Source: JADJWR01 sp963847675 (GTDB lineage: Bacteria; Pseudomonadota; Gammaproteobacteria; Burkholderiales; Burkholderiaceae_F). From it: a stretch of 64,000 nucleotides of DNA. The position numbers and the translations under genes were made by a program. Positions within the stretch are counted from its first letter, which is position 1. The number at the start of each line of letters is the position of its first letter. This document shows, piece by piece, positions 54,737-62,930 of this stretch. The notes below the pieces were generated by a model, which did no database searches, had not been told where the DNA came from, and was given only the letters and a program-made list of their open reading frames with translations. The stretch lies in contig CAWKAP010000006.1 of NCBI GenBank assembly GCA_963847675.1, positions 62,001-126,000 of the forward strand, written 5' to 3'.

Positions 54737-55538
54737 TGGCCGGGTTGAGTCTGTCGAGCCGCGGGTGAAGGGCCGCCCAATGCGATCAGGCCGCCTTGCG
54801 GCGCTGGTAGTACTCCGCGACTTTCGGATGGCCGGTCACGCGCTCGAAGTGTTTCACCAGCTGCGGCGCGACAGTGTCCACGAGATCCTTCGGAATGTAG
54901 TCCAGCACACCGGAACGCAGCCAGCGAATCAACATGGCGACCTTCAGATCCGCCACCGTAAGGTGCCGGTCAGCGAAATACTCTCCGCCGGCTGCTTGCA
55001 GCCTCGCCTGGAATTGCTTCAGGAAACGCGTGATGTGACCTGCCGCAAGCTCTTCGCGCGCGATTTTCTTGGCGTCCTCGGGCAAGTCGATGGTCTGCGC
55101 CGATCCGAGGCTGATGTCCTCAGCCGCGTCCATCACCTCGTCGCACAGGAATGCCTGCAAGTCGTCCCTTGGATACAGGCCGGTCAGCTTGCCGACGTAG
55201 CGATTGATGCTGTTGGACTGCGAAACCACCTCGCCGTCCACTTCCAGCGTGGGTAGCGCAAGGAACGGAGTCTTGTCGCGGAAAGCGGGCCAATCCTTAC
55301 CCGCGATGCGGTGATCTTCGAACGCGATGCCACCGATGTGAAGCGCCAGACGCGCAGGCTCGCCGCGTCCGCCGTCGAAATCGAAGTAGGTCAGCTTGAG
55401 CTTTGCCATCTGTGGGTCCTCGGGATTATTGGGTCGTCCCTCGCAAGGGACTGCGTGCAAAGAAGTCTATCGCCCCCCTCTGAATCGTCTGCTCTGAGGC
55501 AAGTTAGCCCGAGCGATCAAGCGTCCGGAGATGGCCGG
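54737..55538. repeat. 802-bp direct repeat, copy 1 (contains a GST gene)
   Basis: The segment from tggccgggttgag to ggagatggccgg is repeated at 57861-58662 with a constant offset of 3124 bp. The copies differ at only about six substitutions and one pair of compensating one-base indels, so they are about 99% identical. The repeat covers the GST gene, its upstream region and about 50 bp downstream. No transposase or terminal inverted repeats are seen. Confidence 0.9.
54786..55409 (-). CDS. Glutathione S-transferase (copy 1)
   Basis: A 207-residue cytosolic GST, closest to the sigma/alpha-like group. The N-terminal thioredoxin fold begins MAKLKLTYFDFDGGRGEPARLALHIGG, the substrate Tyr being near residue 8. 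The cis-Pro segment is FLALPTLEVDG and the GSH-contact segment VVSQSNSINRYVGKL. The C-terminal helical domain has LTVADLKVAMLIRWL. The ATG at 55409 is chosen because GAGGA lies about 8 bases upstream; the longer frame from 55460 is not supported. It is almost identical to the GST at 57910-58533. Confidence 0.88.
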   Translation of the reverse strand: MAKLKLTYFDFDGGRGEPARLALHIGGIAFEDHRIAGKDWPAFRDKTPFLALPTLEVDGEVVSQSNSINRYVGKLTGLYPRDDLQAFLCDEVMDAAEDISLGSAQTIDLPEDAKKIAREELAAGHITRFLKQFQARLQAAGGEYFADRHLTVADLKVAMLIRWLRSGVLDYIPKDLVDTVAPQLVKHFERVTGHPKVAEYYQRRKAA

Positions 55539-55908
55539 ACCCGGGCTTACGCAAGTCGCCGCAAACCGGTCAACGACCGAACAGCTGCTCCCAAACGAAC
55601 TGACCGCGAGCAACCGACCCTGAGCCGACTGACATGATCTACCGAAGCGGCCGTTGGAAGGGCCGCTGATGGCGGAAGCTCAACCATGCCAGTCCGCCTC
55701 CCCACTGGTCGTGCGCGAAGAGGCTCGTTGGGTCGCAACGGAAGCCCATCGCCTGCTGCATTTCCCTCCCGAAGCGGAGGCATAGGCATCGGCGTGGATC
55801 TTTCCCCGGTGCCGCGAGAGCATGGCAGCGGCGGTGGTCGATGCGCACACCGCAGGCGACTCCGCTTGCGCGATGCGCGCGACTCGGAGTGGAGTCGAAG
55901 ACTTCCTT
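55539..55908. other. Noncoding stretch between the GST repeat and the amidohydrolase
   Basis: About 370 bp (about 500 bp counted from the GST start) with no supportable gene. Small open frames on both strands lack ribosome-binding sites and known domains. The end of the amidohydrolase gene lies directly to the right. Confidence 0.45.
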
Positions 55909-57714
55909 CTACTTCTGCTGGTAGACGGTCTTGCCGTCCTTGATTGTCTCGAGCACCTGCATCGAACTGATCTTCATCGGGTCGATCGCCAGCGGGTCCG
56001 CGGACAGGATCACCATGTCGGCCAGCTTGCCGGGCTCGAGCGTGCCCTTGCGGTGCTCCTCGAAGTACTGCCAGGCGGCGTCCTTGGTGACCGCGCGAAA
56101 CGCCTCGTAGGGCGTGATCCGCTCCTTCGGGCCCAGCAGCTTGCCGGTGGTGGTGCGGCGGTTTACGGCGGAAGAAACCACGTTGAGGATGTCGATCCCC
56201 GCCACCGGCGCATCGTGGTGCAGCGTGATCTTCATGCCGCGGTCGAGTGCCGATCGGGCCGGATCGATTCGCGCCGCGCGCTCGGGGCCGAGGAAGATGT
56301 CGCGGTGCCGGTCACCCCAGAACTGCACGTGGATCGGGAAGAACGACGGCACGAGCCCGTTGTTCGCCGCGTAATTGAGCTGGTCCTCGCGCATCGTCTG
56401 CGCGTGGATGATCACGGTCCGCAGGTCGGGCCGCGGCTGCTCGCCGCGGACCTGGCGGACAGCCTCGATCAGCAGGTCGGTCGCCGCGTCACCGTTGGTG
56501 TGCGCGAGCACCGGGACGCCCGCCTTGTCGGCGAGCCGCAGGTACTTGACCGTTTCGTCGAGCGTCATGTTCGCATAGCCGCGGTGGCCCCCGCCCGCCT
56601 CCCGACCGGTCCCGTCCTTGGAAGACGAATCGGGATCCGCACCGAGGACCATCTGGACTCCGGCATCCGATTCGCAGCGGTCGGCGTGGACTGCGCCGCT
56701 GCCCTTCGGCTGGACGTGGTAAGGCTTGCTCAGGTAGGCGGTATAGCCCTGGATCGAGCCGTCCATCACCAGCTTGATGCCGCCCATTCTGTAACGTGCA
56801 GGCTTGTTCCAACCCTCGGCGATCCGTGAGACAGTCGCATCATCCAGCGTGGCGTAAACGGGGTAAGACACCACGTCGATCGGCATGATGCCCGCCTTGG
56901 CGCCGCTCTCGAGTAGCTTGAGCATTATCGGCAGCGCGCCGCCTTCTTGGGCTGTGGTGATTCCAGCCTCCGCGTACTTGCCAAGCCCGTAGGCCAACAT
57001 GTCCAGGGCGCGATCGGCCGGTAGCGAGGGAACGGCCTTGAGCATAAAGCCCATGGCCTTTTCTTCGAGCACACCGTTCGGCTCCTTGCTCGAGGGCGCG
57101 CGCTGGATCTTGCCGCCTTCCGGATCCGGCGTTTCAGCGGTGATGCCGGCCAGCTCCAGCGCCTTGCTGTTGGCGGTCATCAGGTGACTCGATATATGCA
57201 TCAACAGGATCGGGTGGGCCGTGGACACTGCATCGAGGTCCTGCCGGGTCGGGTGGCGCCGCTCGGCCACACCTGTGTCGTCGTAGCCCCAGCCGAACAC
57301 CCACTTGCCAGGCTGCGGCTTCGTCTCCTTGATACGTTGCCGGAGCTTGCGCTGGATGTCCGCGATGGTCTTCACGTCGCCGATCGGGGAGGGATCCAGG
57401 TTGACGACCGAGAACTTGAGCGACTGCTGGACGACGTGCGAGTGCGCGTCGATGAACCCCGGCATCAGCGCGCGCCCCTTGAGGTCGACCATCCTCGTGC
57501 TCGCACCCTTGAGCGCCATCACGTCCTGCCGGGTCCCCGCGGCCAGGATCCTGTCGCCGCGGACGGCGAGGGCCTGCACCCGGTCACCATCCCGGGTCAT
57601 GGTGACGATCGGGCCGCCGAAATAGATCGTGTCGGCGGTCTCCTGTGCGGCAGCAGGCAGCGCAAGCGCGAAATATGTCGCACTGAAAAAGATGAAGCCG
57701 CGGAAGCGTCGCAC
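55909..57714 (-). CDS. Exported amidohydrolase (YtcJ-like metal-dependent hydrolase)
   Basis: A member of the amidohydrolase superfamily (YtcJ/AepA type). The metal-binding H-x-H lies in PGFIDAHSHVVQQ (His91 and His93 from the chosen start). Later His/Asp segments are LAHTNGDAATDLLIEAV, RTVIIHAQTMREDQL and TLHHDAPVAGIDILN. The start is GTG at 57714: it gives a proper signal peptide (VRRFRGFIFFSATYFALALP, cut near AAAQ) and has GGAG 8 bases upstream. The ATG at 57774 would place 20 extra residues before the signal. The product would be a periplasmic enzyme of about 601 residues; the substrate is unknown. It lies between two GST copies. Confidence 0.85.
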   Translation of the reverse strand: MRRFRGFIFFSATYFALALPAAAQETADTIYFGGPIVTMTRDGDRVQALAVRGDRILAAGTRQDVMALKGASTRMVDLKGRALMPGFIDAHSHVVQQSLKFSVVNLDPSPIGDVKTIADIQRKLRQRIKETKPQPGKWVFGWGYDDTGVAERRHPTRQDLDAVSTAHPILLMHISSHLMTANSKALELAGITAETPDPEGGKIQRAPSSKEPNGVLEEKAMGFMLKAVPSLPADRALDMLAYGLGKYAEAGITTAQEGGALPIMLKLLESGAKAGIMPIDVVSYPVYATLDDATVSRIAEGWNKPARYRMGGIKLVMDGSIQGYTAYLSKPYHVQPKGSGAVHADRCESDAGVQMVLGADPDSSSKDGTGREAGGGHRGYANMTLDETVKYLRLADKAGVPVLAHTNGDAATDLLIEAVRQVRGEQPRPDLRTVIIHAQTMREDQLNYAANNGLVPSFFPIHVQFWGDRHRDIFLGPERAARIDPARSALDRGMKITLHHDAPVAGIDILNVVSSAVNRRTTTGKLLGPKERITPYEAFRAVTKDAAWQYFEEHRKGTLEPGKLADMVILSADPLAIDPMKISSMQVLETIKDGKTVYQQK

Positions 57715-57860
57715 GCTGAAGTCTCCAAGTGAGCAGGCAGAGGAAAGGCGGATGTCTTGCGCGAGGCACGGCATCCTAATGCCTCACCCCCGGCGTCGCC
57801 ATTTTTCCATTTCATGTCCACTTGCGGGTCCTCTGGCCGGCGCGCCGGGACGGCGGGTCA

Positions 57861-58662
57861 TGGCCGGGTTGAGTCTGTCGAGCCGCGGGTGAAGGGCCGC
57901 CCAATGCGATCAGGCCGCCTTGCGGCGCTGGTAGTACTCCGCGACTTTCGGATGGCCGGTCACGCGCTCGAAGTGTTTCACCAGCTGCGGCGCGACGGTG
58001 TCCACGAGGTCCTTCGGAATGTAGTCCAGCACACCGGAACGCAGCCAGCGAATCAACATGGCGACCTTCAGATCCGCCACCGTAAGGTGCCGGTCAGCGA
58101 AATACTCTCCGCCGGCTGCTTCCAGCCTCGCCTGGAATTGCTTCAGGTAACGCGTGATGTGACCTGCCGCAAGCTCTTCGCGCGCGATTTTCTTGGCGTC
58201 CTCGGGCAAGTCGATGGTCTGCGCGATCCGAGTGCTGATGTCCTCAGCCGCGTCCATCACCTCGTCGCACAGGAATGCCTGCAAGTCGTCCCTTGGATAC
58301 AGGCCGGTCAGCTTGCCGACGTAGCGATTGATGCTGTTGGACTGCGAAACCACCTCGCCGTCCACTTCCAGCGTGGGTAGCGCAAGGAACGGAGTCTTGT
58401 CGCGGAAAGCGGGCCAATCCTTACCCGCGATGCGGTGATCTTCGAACGCGATGCCACCGATGTGAAGCGCCAGACGCGCAGGCTCGCCGCGTCCGCCGTC
58501 GAAATCGAAGTAGGTCAGCTTGAGCTTTGCCATTTGTGGGTCCTCGGGATTATTGGGTCGTCCCTCGCAAGGGACTGCGTGCAAAGAAGTCTATCGCCCC
58601 CCTCTGAATCGTCTGCTCTGAGGCAAGTTAGCCTGAGCGATCAAGCGTCCGGAGATGGCCGG
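57861..58662. repeat. 802-bp direct repeat, copy 2 (contains a GST gene)
   Basis: The second copy of the 54737-55538 unit. Flanking DNA differs on both sides of both copies. Against copy 1 it has an extra base and a missing base about 10 bp apart near 58224-58234, so the reading frame is kept but three residues change. Confidence 0.9.
57910..58533 (-). CDS. Glutathione S-transferase (copy 2)
   Basis: A 207-residue GST nearly identical to the one at 54786-55409. Differences are DISTRIAQT in place of DISLGSAQT (from two compensating one-base changes), TRYLKQ in place of TRFLKQ, and RLEAAG in place of RLQAAG. The start at 58533 has the same GAGGA ribosome-binding site. The conserved N-terminal and cis-Pro segments are unchanged. 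Two copies around an amidohydrolase suggest a local duplication that could cause loss or gain of the middle gene by recombination. Confidence 0.88.
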   Translation of the reverse strand: MAKLKLTYFDFDGGRGEPARLALHIGGIAFEDHRIAGKDWPAFRDKTPFLALPTLEVDGEVVSQSNSINRYVGKLTGLYPRDDLQAFLCDEVMDAAEDISTRIAQTIDLPEDAKKIAREELAAGHITRYLKQFQARLEAAGGEYFADRHLTVADLKVAMLIRWLRSGVLDYIPKDLVDTVAPQLVKHFERVTGHPKVAEYYQRRKAA

Positions 58663-58915
58663 GCCTTGCCCGTCGCAGAAGATCGCCGTGCGCGCCGAGA
58701 GCAGACACAAGCCGGCCGATGCAGCTATCGCGACCGGCGCCTTACGGCGCTGATAGCGATCCCACACTGCCGGCTAACAGCGGCCATCGGCACGGTTAAC
58801 GACGACCGACCCGATAGCGGACGCTCCGCAGTACGGGAAGGCGCGCACCGGCCGAAGAGGAGGTGATTCCGCTGGTTGACAAGTTCCTGGTCGTCTTCGC
58901 AAACCGCGAGGCCGC
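58663..58915. other. Noncoding stretch downstream of the TPR gene
   Basis: About 250 bp (about 380 bp counted from the GST start) with no supportable gene. It lies after the end of the TPR-protein gene on the minus strand and before the repeat copy. No clear terminator was recognised. Confidence 0.45.
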
Positions 58916-60817
58916 CTACAACCGGTTGATGTCGGGCGCGGCGCCGCCGAGCCAGGCCCGCGCGTATGCCTGGCGCGCGGCGGCCTCGCCCTTCGCGTCG
59001 CCCTTGCGCTTGTAGACCTCCGCAAGTCCCGCCAGCGCCCAGCCGTTGCTACGGACACGGCCCAGTGAATCGCGCAGAGCTTTCTCTGACGCATCGAGCT
59101 TGCCCTGCCGCAGGTAGACCGAGCCCAGCGACTGACGAATCGGGTAATACCAGTAGGGCGGCTCCATGTAGGCGAGCGAGTCTTCGACGGCGATCGCCTC
59201 TTCGTAGGCCTTGGCCGCCGCCGGGAGGTCGCCCCGCGCGTCGGCGAGGCGCGCGCTCGCGACCAGTCGCGCGGTCTGCACGATCTCCTTGCCCGGCACT
59301 GCCCAGTCGGTGTACGGCTTGAAGTCGGCCGTCTGCTCCATCGCGGCGATGGCATCGATCTCGCGCTGCGCGCTGATTGCGTCCTTCTTCGCCGCGAAGG
59401 CGAGCGCGCGTGCGTAGCGCGCCAGCGCGGACACCACCACCTGCTCCTTCGGCGGCGCCTTCAAGGCGAGGATCGTTTCGGGCTCGCTGAACAGCGCGTG
59501 GGCCAGGTAGGGTGCGGCCTTAATGGGTTCCAGCACTGCGAACTGCGCGATCACCGTGTCGGACAGTGACGCATCGAGCTTGCGTGCGGCATCGATCGCG
59601 GTCGGGCCATCGCCACCCATCTGCGCCGAGACCAGCACGAAGTGGATGTTGTGCGGGTAGTAGGCCGACTTGTACATCGGGTCCGAGGGCGAGGTCTTGA
59701 AGTACTGCTCGTCGACGGCCATCGCACGCTTGTTGATCTCCAGGGACTCCCTGTACAGGCCGATGCGGTAGTAGATGTGGGCCGGCATGTGCACGACATG
59801 GCCCGCACCCGGCATCAACGCGGCCAGGCGTCGCGCGTGGGGCAGCGCACGCTCGGGCTTCGTCGACGCCTCGACTGCGTGGATGTAGAGGTGGATCGCG
59901 CCCGGGTGACCTGGATTGCGCGCGAGCACCTTCTCCAGCGCCGCGAGCAGATCACCGGCGCGGCCTTTGGGTTTCGCGCCGCCCGCCTCCCAGTAGTCCC
60001 AGGGCTGCGTGTCCATCACGGACTCGGCGTACAGCGTGAGGATGGTGTCGTCGCCCGGGTATTTCTCGGCGACGGACTTCATCGCGTCGGCGTAGGCGGC
60101 GTCGAGTGCGGCGCGCTCGGCCTTCGGATCTGCCGAATAGCGTTCCCGGAGAGCCGCGATCAGTGCACGATCCTTCGCGGGTGCGCCGGGCGCAAGTTCG
60201 ACTGCCTTGGCAAGCGCGGCAAGCGCCGGTGCAACGGCCTCGGGCATCATCGGCGCGTTGATGTTCGGCCCGAGCACCAGCGCCTCTCCCCACCAGGCCA
60301 TCGCCAGCTTCGGATCGAGCTTCTGCGCGATCTGGAAGGCGCGCTGAGCCTCGGCGTGGTTGAACGCGAGGGCCCAGCGGATGCCCTGGTCGAAGTACTG
60401 CTGCGCCTTCGCGTTGCGCGTTCCCACCTTGAAGGACAGCGTGCCGAGGTTGTCGTACAGCGGTACGTCGCCGCCCGCGGCTTGCATCGGCTGCGGCTTG
60501 AAGGGTTTGGTCTCGGTTTGCGCGACGATCAGCCTCTGAAGCAAGGGCGGACGTCCGGCGACGGCGGGGGCGCACACAGCGCCCGGTTCGGAGAGCAGCG
60601 GGTCGTAAGCCTCGCCACCGGAGGCCTCGGCGCCGCGCCTCGCCATGAGGTCACTCGAACTGAACAGACCAGCCAGCACAACGGCCATTGCAACGCCGCG
60701 CAGGGGGATGCGCGCCGACTGCCCCTCGGCGGTGGCAGTGCGGGAATGAGCCAGCAGTCGAGACACACCTTTCTCCTCTGCGCCGAAAACGGGCAGCGAA
60801 GAAGTGTCGGCGTTCAT
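58916..60817 (-). CDS. Tetratricopeptide-repeat protein, function unknown
   Basis: A 633-residue protein with an N-terminal hydrophobic segment at about residues 40-58 (VAMAVVLAGLFSS) that could be a signal anchor. It is followed by TPR-like helical repeats: KAQQYFDQGIRWALAFNHAEAQRAFQIAQKLDP, later SLEINKRAMAVDEQYF, and a final set including LPAAAKAYEEAIAVEDSL and GRVRSNGWALAGLAEVYKRKGD. The middle has HVVHMPAHIYYRIGLY. Proteins of this build are common in Proteobacteria but uncharacterised. It stands alone, 106 bp from the class II aldolase gene on the same strand. Confidence 0.8.
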   Translation of the reverse strand: MNADTSSLPVFGAEEKGVSRLLAHSRTATAEGQSARIPLRGVAMAVVLAGLFSSSDLMARRGAEASGGEAYDPLLSEPGAVCAPAVAGRPPLLQRLIVAQTETKPFKPQPMQAAGGDVPLYDNLGTLSFKVGTRNAKAQQYFDQGIRWALAFNHAEAQRAFQIAQKLDPKLAMAWWGEALVLGPNINAPMMPEAVAPALAALAKAVELAPGAPAKDRALIAALRERYSADPKAERAALDAAYADAMKSVAEKYPGDDTILTLYAESVMDTQPWDYWEAGGAKPKGRAGDLLAALEKVLARNPGHPGAIHLYIHAVEASTKPERALPHARRLAALMPGAGHVVHMPAHIYYRIGLYRESLEINKRAMAVDEQYFKTSPSDPMYKSAYYPHNIHFVLVSAQMGGDGPTAIDAARKLDASLSDTVIAQFAVLEPIKAAPYLAHALFSEPETILALKAPPKEQVVVSALARYARALAFAAKKDAISAQREIDAIAAMEQTADFKPYTDWAVPGKEIVQTARLVASARLADARGDLPAAAKAYEEAIAVEDSLAYMEPPYWYYPIRQSLGSVYLRQGKLDASEKALRDSLGRVRSNGWALAGLAEVYKRKGDAKGEAAARQAYARAWLGGAAPDINRL

Positions 60818-60923
60818 CTCGCGAACCCTCTATCCCCTGTTTATGGAGTGACACAACCGCCTAAGGCCGCCGGCGAAGCGAGCAAAAGTCGCAGGGCGCT
60901 TCGTCCAATAGCGGAAGCTGTCG

Positions 60924-61685
60924 TCAGTCGCGATAGCCCGGGTTCGCGCGATCAAGCCGCCGCAGGAGCGCCGGCCACGCCAGTCCCCCGCCTGCGCCGT
61001 GCGTGACTCTCTCCCACTGTGTCTGTGCGCCGTCGACGATCGCCTGGCCGATCCGGCCGAGCAGTGCGCCCCCGCTCTGGGCCCGCACCTGGATCATGCA
61101 ACTTGTCTCGAAGAAATACATGGCGACGAATGCCTCCGCTACTGAGCGGCCAATGGTGAGCAGGCCGTGATTGCGCAGCATCAGGAAGCGGCGGTCGCCG
61201 AGGTCGTGGACCAGCCGCGGCTTTTCGTCGTCATTCAGCGCCACTCCCTCGTAGTCGTGGTAGGCGAGGGAAGCGAGCACGAAGATCGAGTGCTGCGACA
61301 GCGGTAGCAAGCCGTCGCGCTGCGCCGAGACCGCAACGCCGTTCACGCTGTGAACGTGCAGCACGCATGCCGCATCCTGGCGCGCGGCGTGGATCGCGCT
61401 GTGGATCGTGAAGCCTGCCGGATTGATGTCGTACGGGCTCGGCTCCACCTTGCGACCCTCGAGGTCGACCTTCACCAGGCTCGACGCGGTGATCTCGTCG
61501 AACATCATGCCGTAGGGGTTGATCAGGAAGTGGTGCTCGGGCCCCGGAAGGCGGGCCGAGATGTGGGTGAAGATCAGGTCATCCCAGTGAAACATGGCGA
61601 CCAGCCGGTAGCAGGCCGCAAGGTCGGTGCGCAGGCGCCACTCCTCGACGCTGGCGGTGCTGCGGATGCTGGCGGGGTGGTTCAT
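60924..61685 (-). CDS. Class II aldolase/adducin family protein
   Basis: A 253-residue class II aldolase-type protein. Metal-ligand histidines lie in CVLHVHSVNGVAVSAQ (H-x-H) and LMLRNHGLLTIG. ITHISARLPGPEHHFLINPYGMMFDEI is the typical N-terminal half. Members act as aldolases, epimerases or decarboxylases; the substrate is not evident here. It diverges from a TetR regulator across 72 bp holding a clear palindromic operator, so it is very probably repressed by that regulator. Confidence 0.87.
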   Translation of the reverse strand: MNHPASIRSTASVEEWRLRTDLAACYRLVAMFHWDDLIFTHISARLPGPEHHFLINPYGMMFDEITASSLVKVDLEGRKVEPSPYDINPAGFTIHSAIHAARQDAACVLHVHSVNGVAVSAQRDGLLPLSQHSIFVLASLAYHDYEGVALNDDEKPRLVHDLGDRRFLMLRNHGLLTIGRSVAEAFVAMYFFETSCMIQVRAQSGGALLGRIGQAIVDGAQTQWERVTHGAGGGLAWPALLRRLDRANPGYRD

Positions 61686-61720
61686 CGGGGGCCTCCTTGC
61701 GCAACAGGCTGCGTGCGGGC

Positions 61721-61740
61721 AATATATAGACTGGTCTATT
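61721..61740. promoter_or_regulatory. Palindromic operator (TAGACTGGTCTA) between the aldolase and TetR genes
   Basis: The core TAGAC-TG-GTCTA at 61727-61738 is a near-perfect dyad in an A+T-rich block (aatatatagactggtcta). Read on the minus strand it is ATAGACCAGTCTATATAT. This closely matches, as I recall it, the Bacillus LmrA/YxaF box (A-T-AGACC-R-GTC...TATAT). It lies between two divergent genes, one of which is an LmrA/YxaF-like TetR protein. Confidence 0.75.
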
Positions 61741-61757
61741 TATCGGAGCAAGCTGCA

Positions 61758-62324
61758 GTGCAGGATGCAGGTCACAGCCGAGCCCGCATGGTCGACGCCG
61801 CCATCGAACTGATGCGCGCCTCTGGCCTGAGCGGGGCCGGCATCAACGAGATCGTCCGCGCTTCCAGCGCGCCGAAGGGATCCGTCTACCACTTCTTCCC
61901 CGCCGGCAAGCAGCAGATCGTCGCCGAATCGCTCGACGTCTACTCGGCCCGGGTAATGGCCTTCATCGAGCAGGGACTGGCGCGCGACGGCGCGCCGGGC
62001 GAGCGCGTGCGGCGGCTCTTCGAGGCGTTCGCGCGGCGCGTTGAGGAGGGCCGGTTCCAGCGCAGTTGCGCCTTTGGCGCGGTGTGCCTTGACCTCGACG
62101 CTTCGCTTGACGGACTGCGGGGCGTGGTCGAAGCGGCGTTCGACGACTGGCGGAGGCTGATCGCCCGCTACGTCGACCTCGGCGAGCCGCGGCGCACTCG
62201 CTCCTACGCTGGGCTGGTTGTGACGGCGATCGAGGGTGCCTACATCCGCGCGCGCGCCGAACGCTCCGGCCGGCCGTTCCGTGAGGCAGGCGAGTGGCTC
62301 GGCGTGCTCGCAGGCGCCGGTTAG
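61758..62324 (+). CDS. TetR-family repressor (LmrA/YxaF-like)
   Basis: A 188-residue TetR regulator. The helix-turn-helix covers RARMVDAAIELMRASGLSGAGI and NEIVRASSAPKGSVYHFFPAGKQQI, where the GSVYHFFP-x-GK pattern is typical of the LmrA/YxaF group. The C-terminal effector domain has FQRSCAFGAVCLDLD. The start is the GTG at 61758, with GGAG 9 bases upstream; no ATG fits. It lies 17 bp from the operator palindrome and is divergent from the class II aldolase gene, so it probably represses both itself and that gene. Confidence 0.87.
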   Translation: MQDAGHSRARMVDAAIELMRASGLSGAGINEIVRASSAPKGSVYHFFPAGKQQIVAESLDVYSARVMAFIEQGLARDGAPGERVRRLFEAFARRVEEGRFQRSCAFGAVCLDLDASLDGLRGVVEAAFDDWRRLIARYVDLGEPRRTRSYAGLVVTAIEGAYIRARAERSGRPFREAGEWLGVLAGAG

Positions 62325-62598
62325 GGCGTCAGTCGCCGAGATAGCGGTGCGAAGCGCCGGATCGGCGGCGAGTTCCTGCCAACTGCCCAACTGGACGGCG
62401 CGGCCGCGGCGTGAGCGTCCGCCAGCGATTAGGTCGCTGCCCGCGCGACGGGCCGATTTTTTACCTCGCCGGGCGCGCACGCGAACGACCGGCTCCATGA
62501 CGAGGGATCGCAGAGCGCCTCGGCGACGGGCGCCCACTTCGTCGTTCGACTTCATCAGTTCCAACCTCCGATCGCACGGCCTGGCGCTGCGCCTCTAA

Positions 62599-62930
62599 CC
62601 CACTCCGAAGGACACGCTGGCCCTGCGCTATGCGCTCATCAGTGCCAACAAGCCCCACAGCCCGATACAGTTCGATCTGGCCACGCGCGTCGGACCCGCC
62701 GGCGGCACGGCCAACGTGATCGCGGGGGTCGCCGATGCGCAACTGTCGGACGATCTCTTTCTCGAAGTCAGCCGTATCGTCGATCGCAGCACGTTCCTGA
62801 CGGCCGGCGTCAGCGTTTCCATCCCCGGCGAGGGGATCCGGAACGTGACTGCCGGCCATGCCCCGAACTGGACCAAGGGTTTCATCCATGTCGTCTTCAA
62901 TTTCCAGCCTTGCCACGCTCTGGGCGGGGG
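62599..62930 (+). pseudogene. Remnant of an outer-membrane beta-barrel protein gene (C-terminal end)
   Basis: After a TAA at 62596-62598 there is an open stretch with no start codon. It encodes ALRYALISANKPHSPIQFDL, GPAGGTANVIAGVADAQLSDD and a C-terminus-like AGVSVSIPGEGIRNVT...WTKGFIHVVFNF, ending in the aromatic residue usual for barrel proteins. No stop follows the final Phe in frame, and the next gene's ATG lies inside this stretch (62888). I read it as a 3' gene fragment, with modest confidence. Confidence 0.35.

Noticed and set aside
54737..58662. Insertion sequence or composite transposon around the amidohydrolase
   Set aside because: The repeats contain a GST gene only. There is no transposase, no terminal inverted repeats and no target duplication that I can see.
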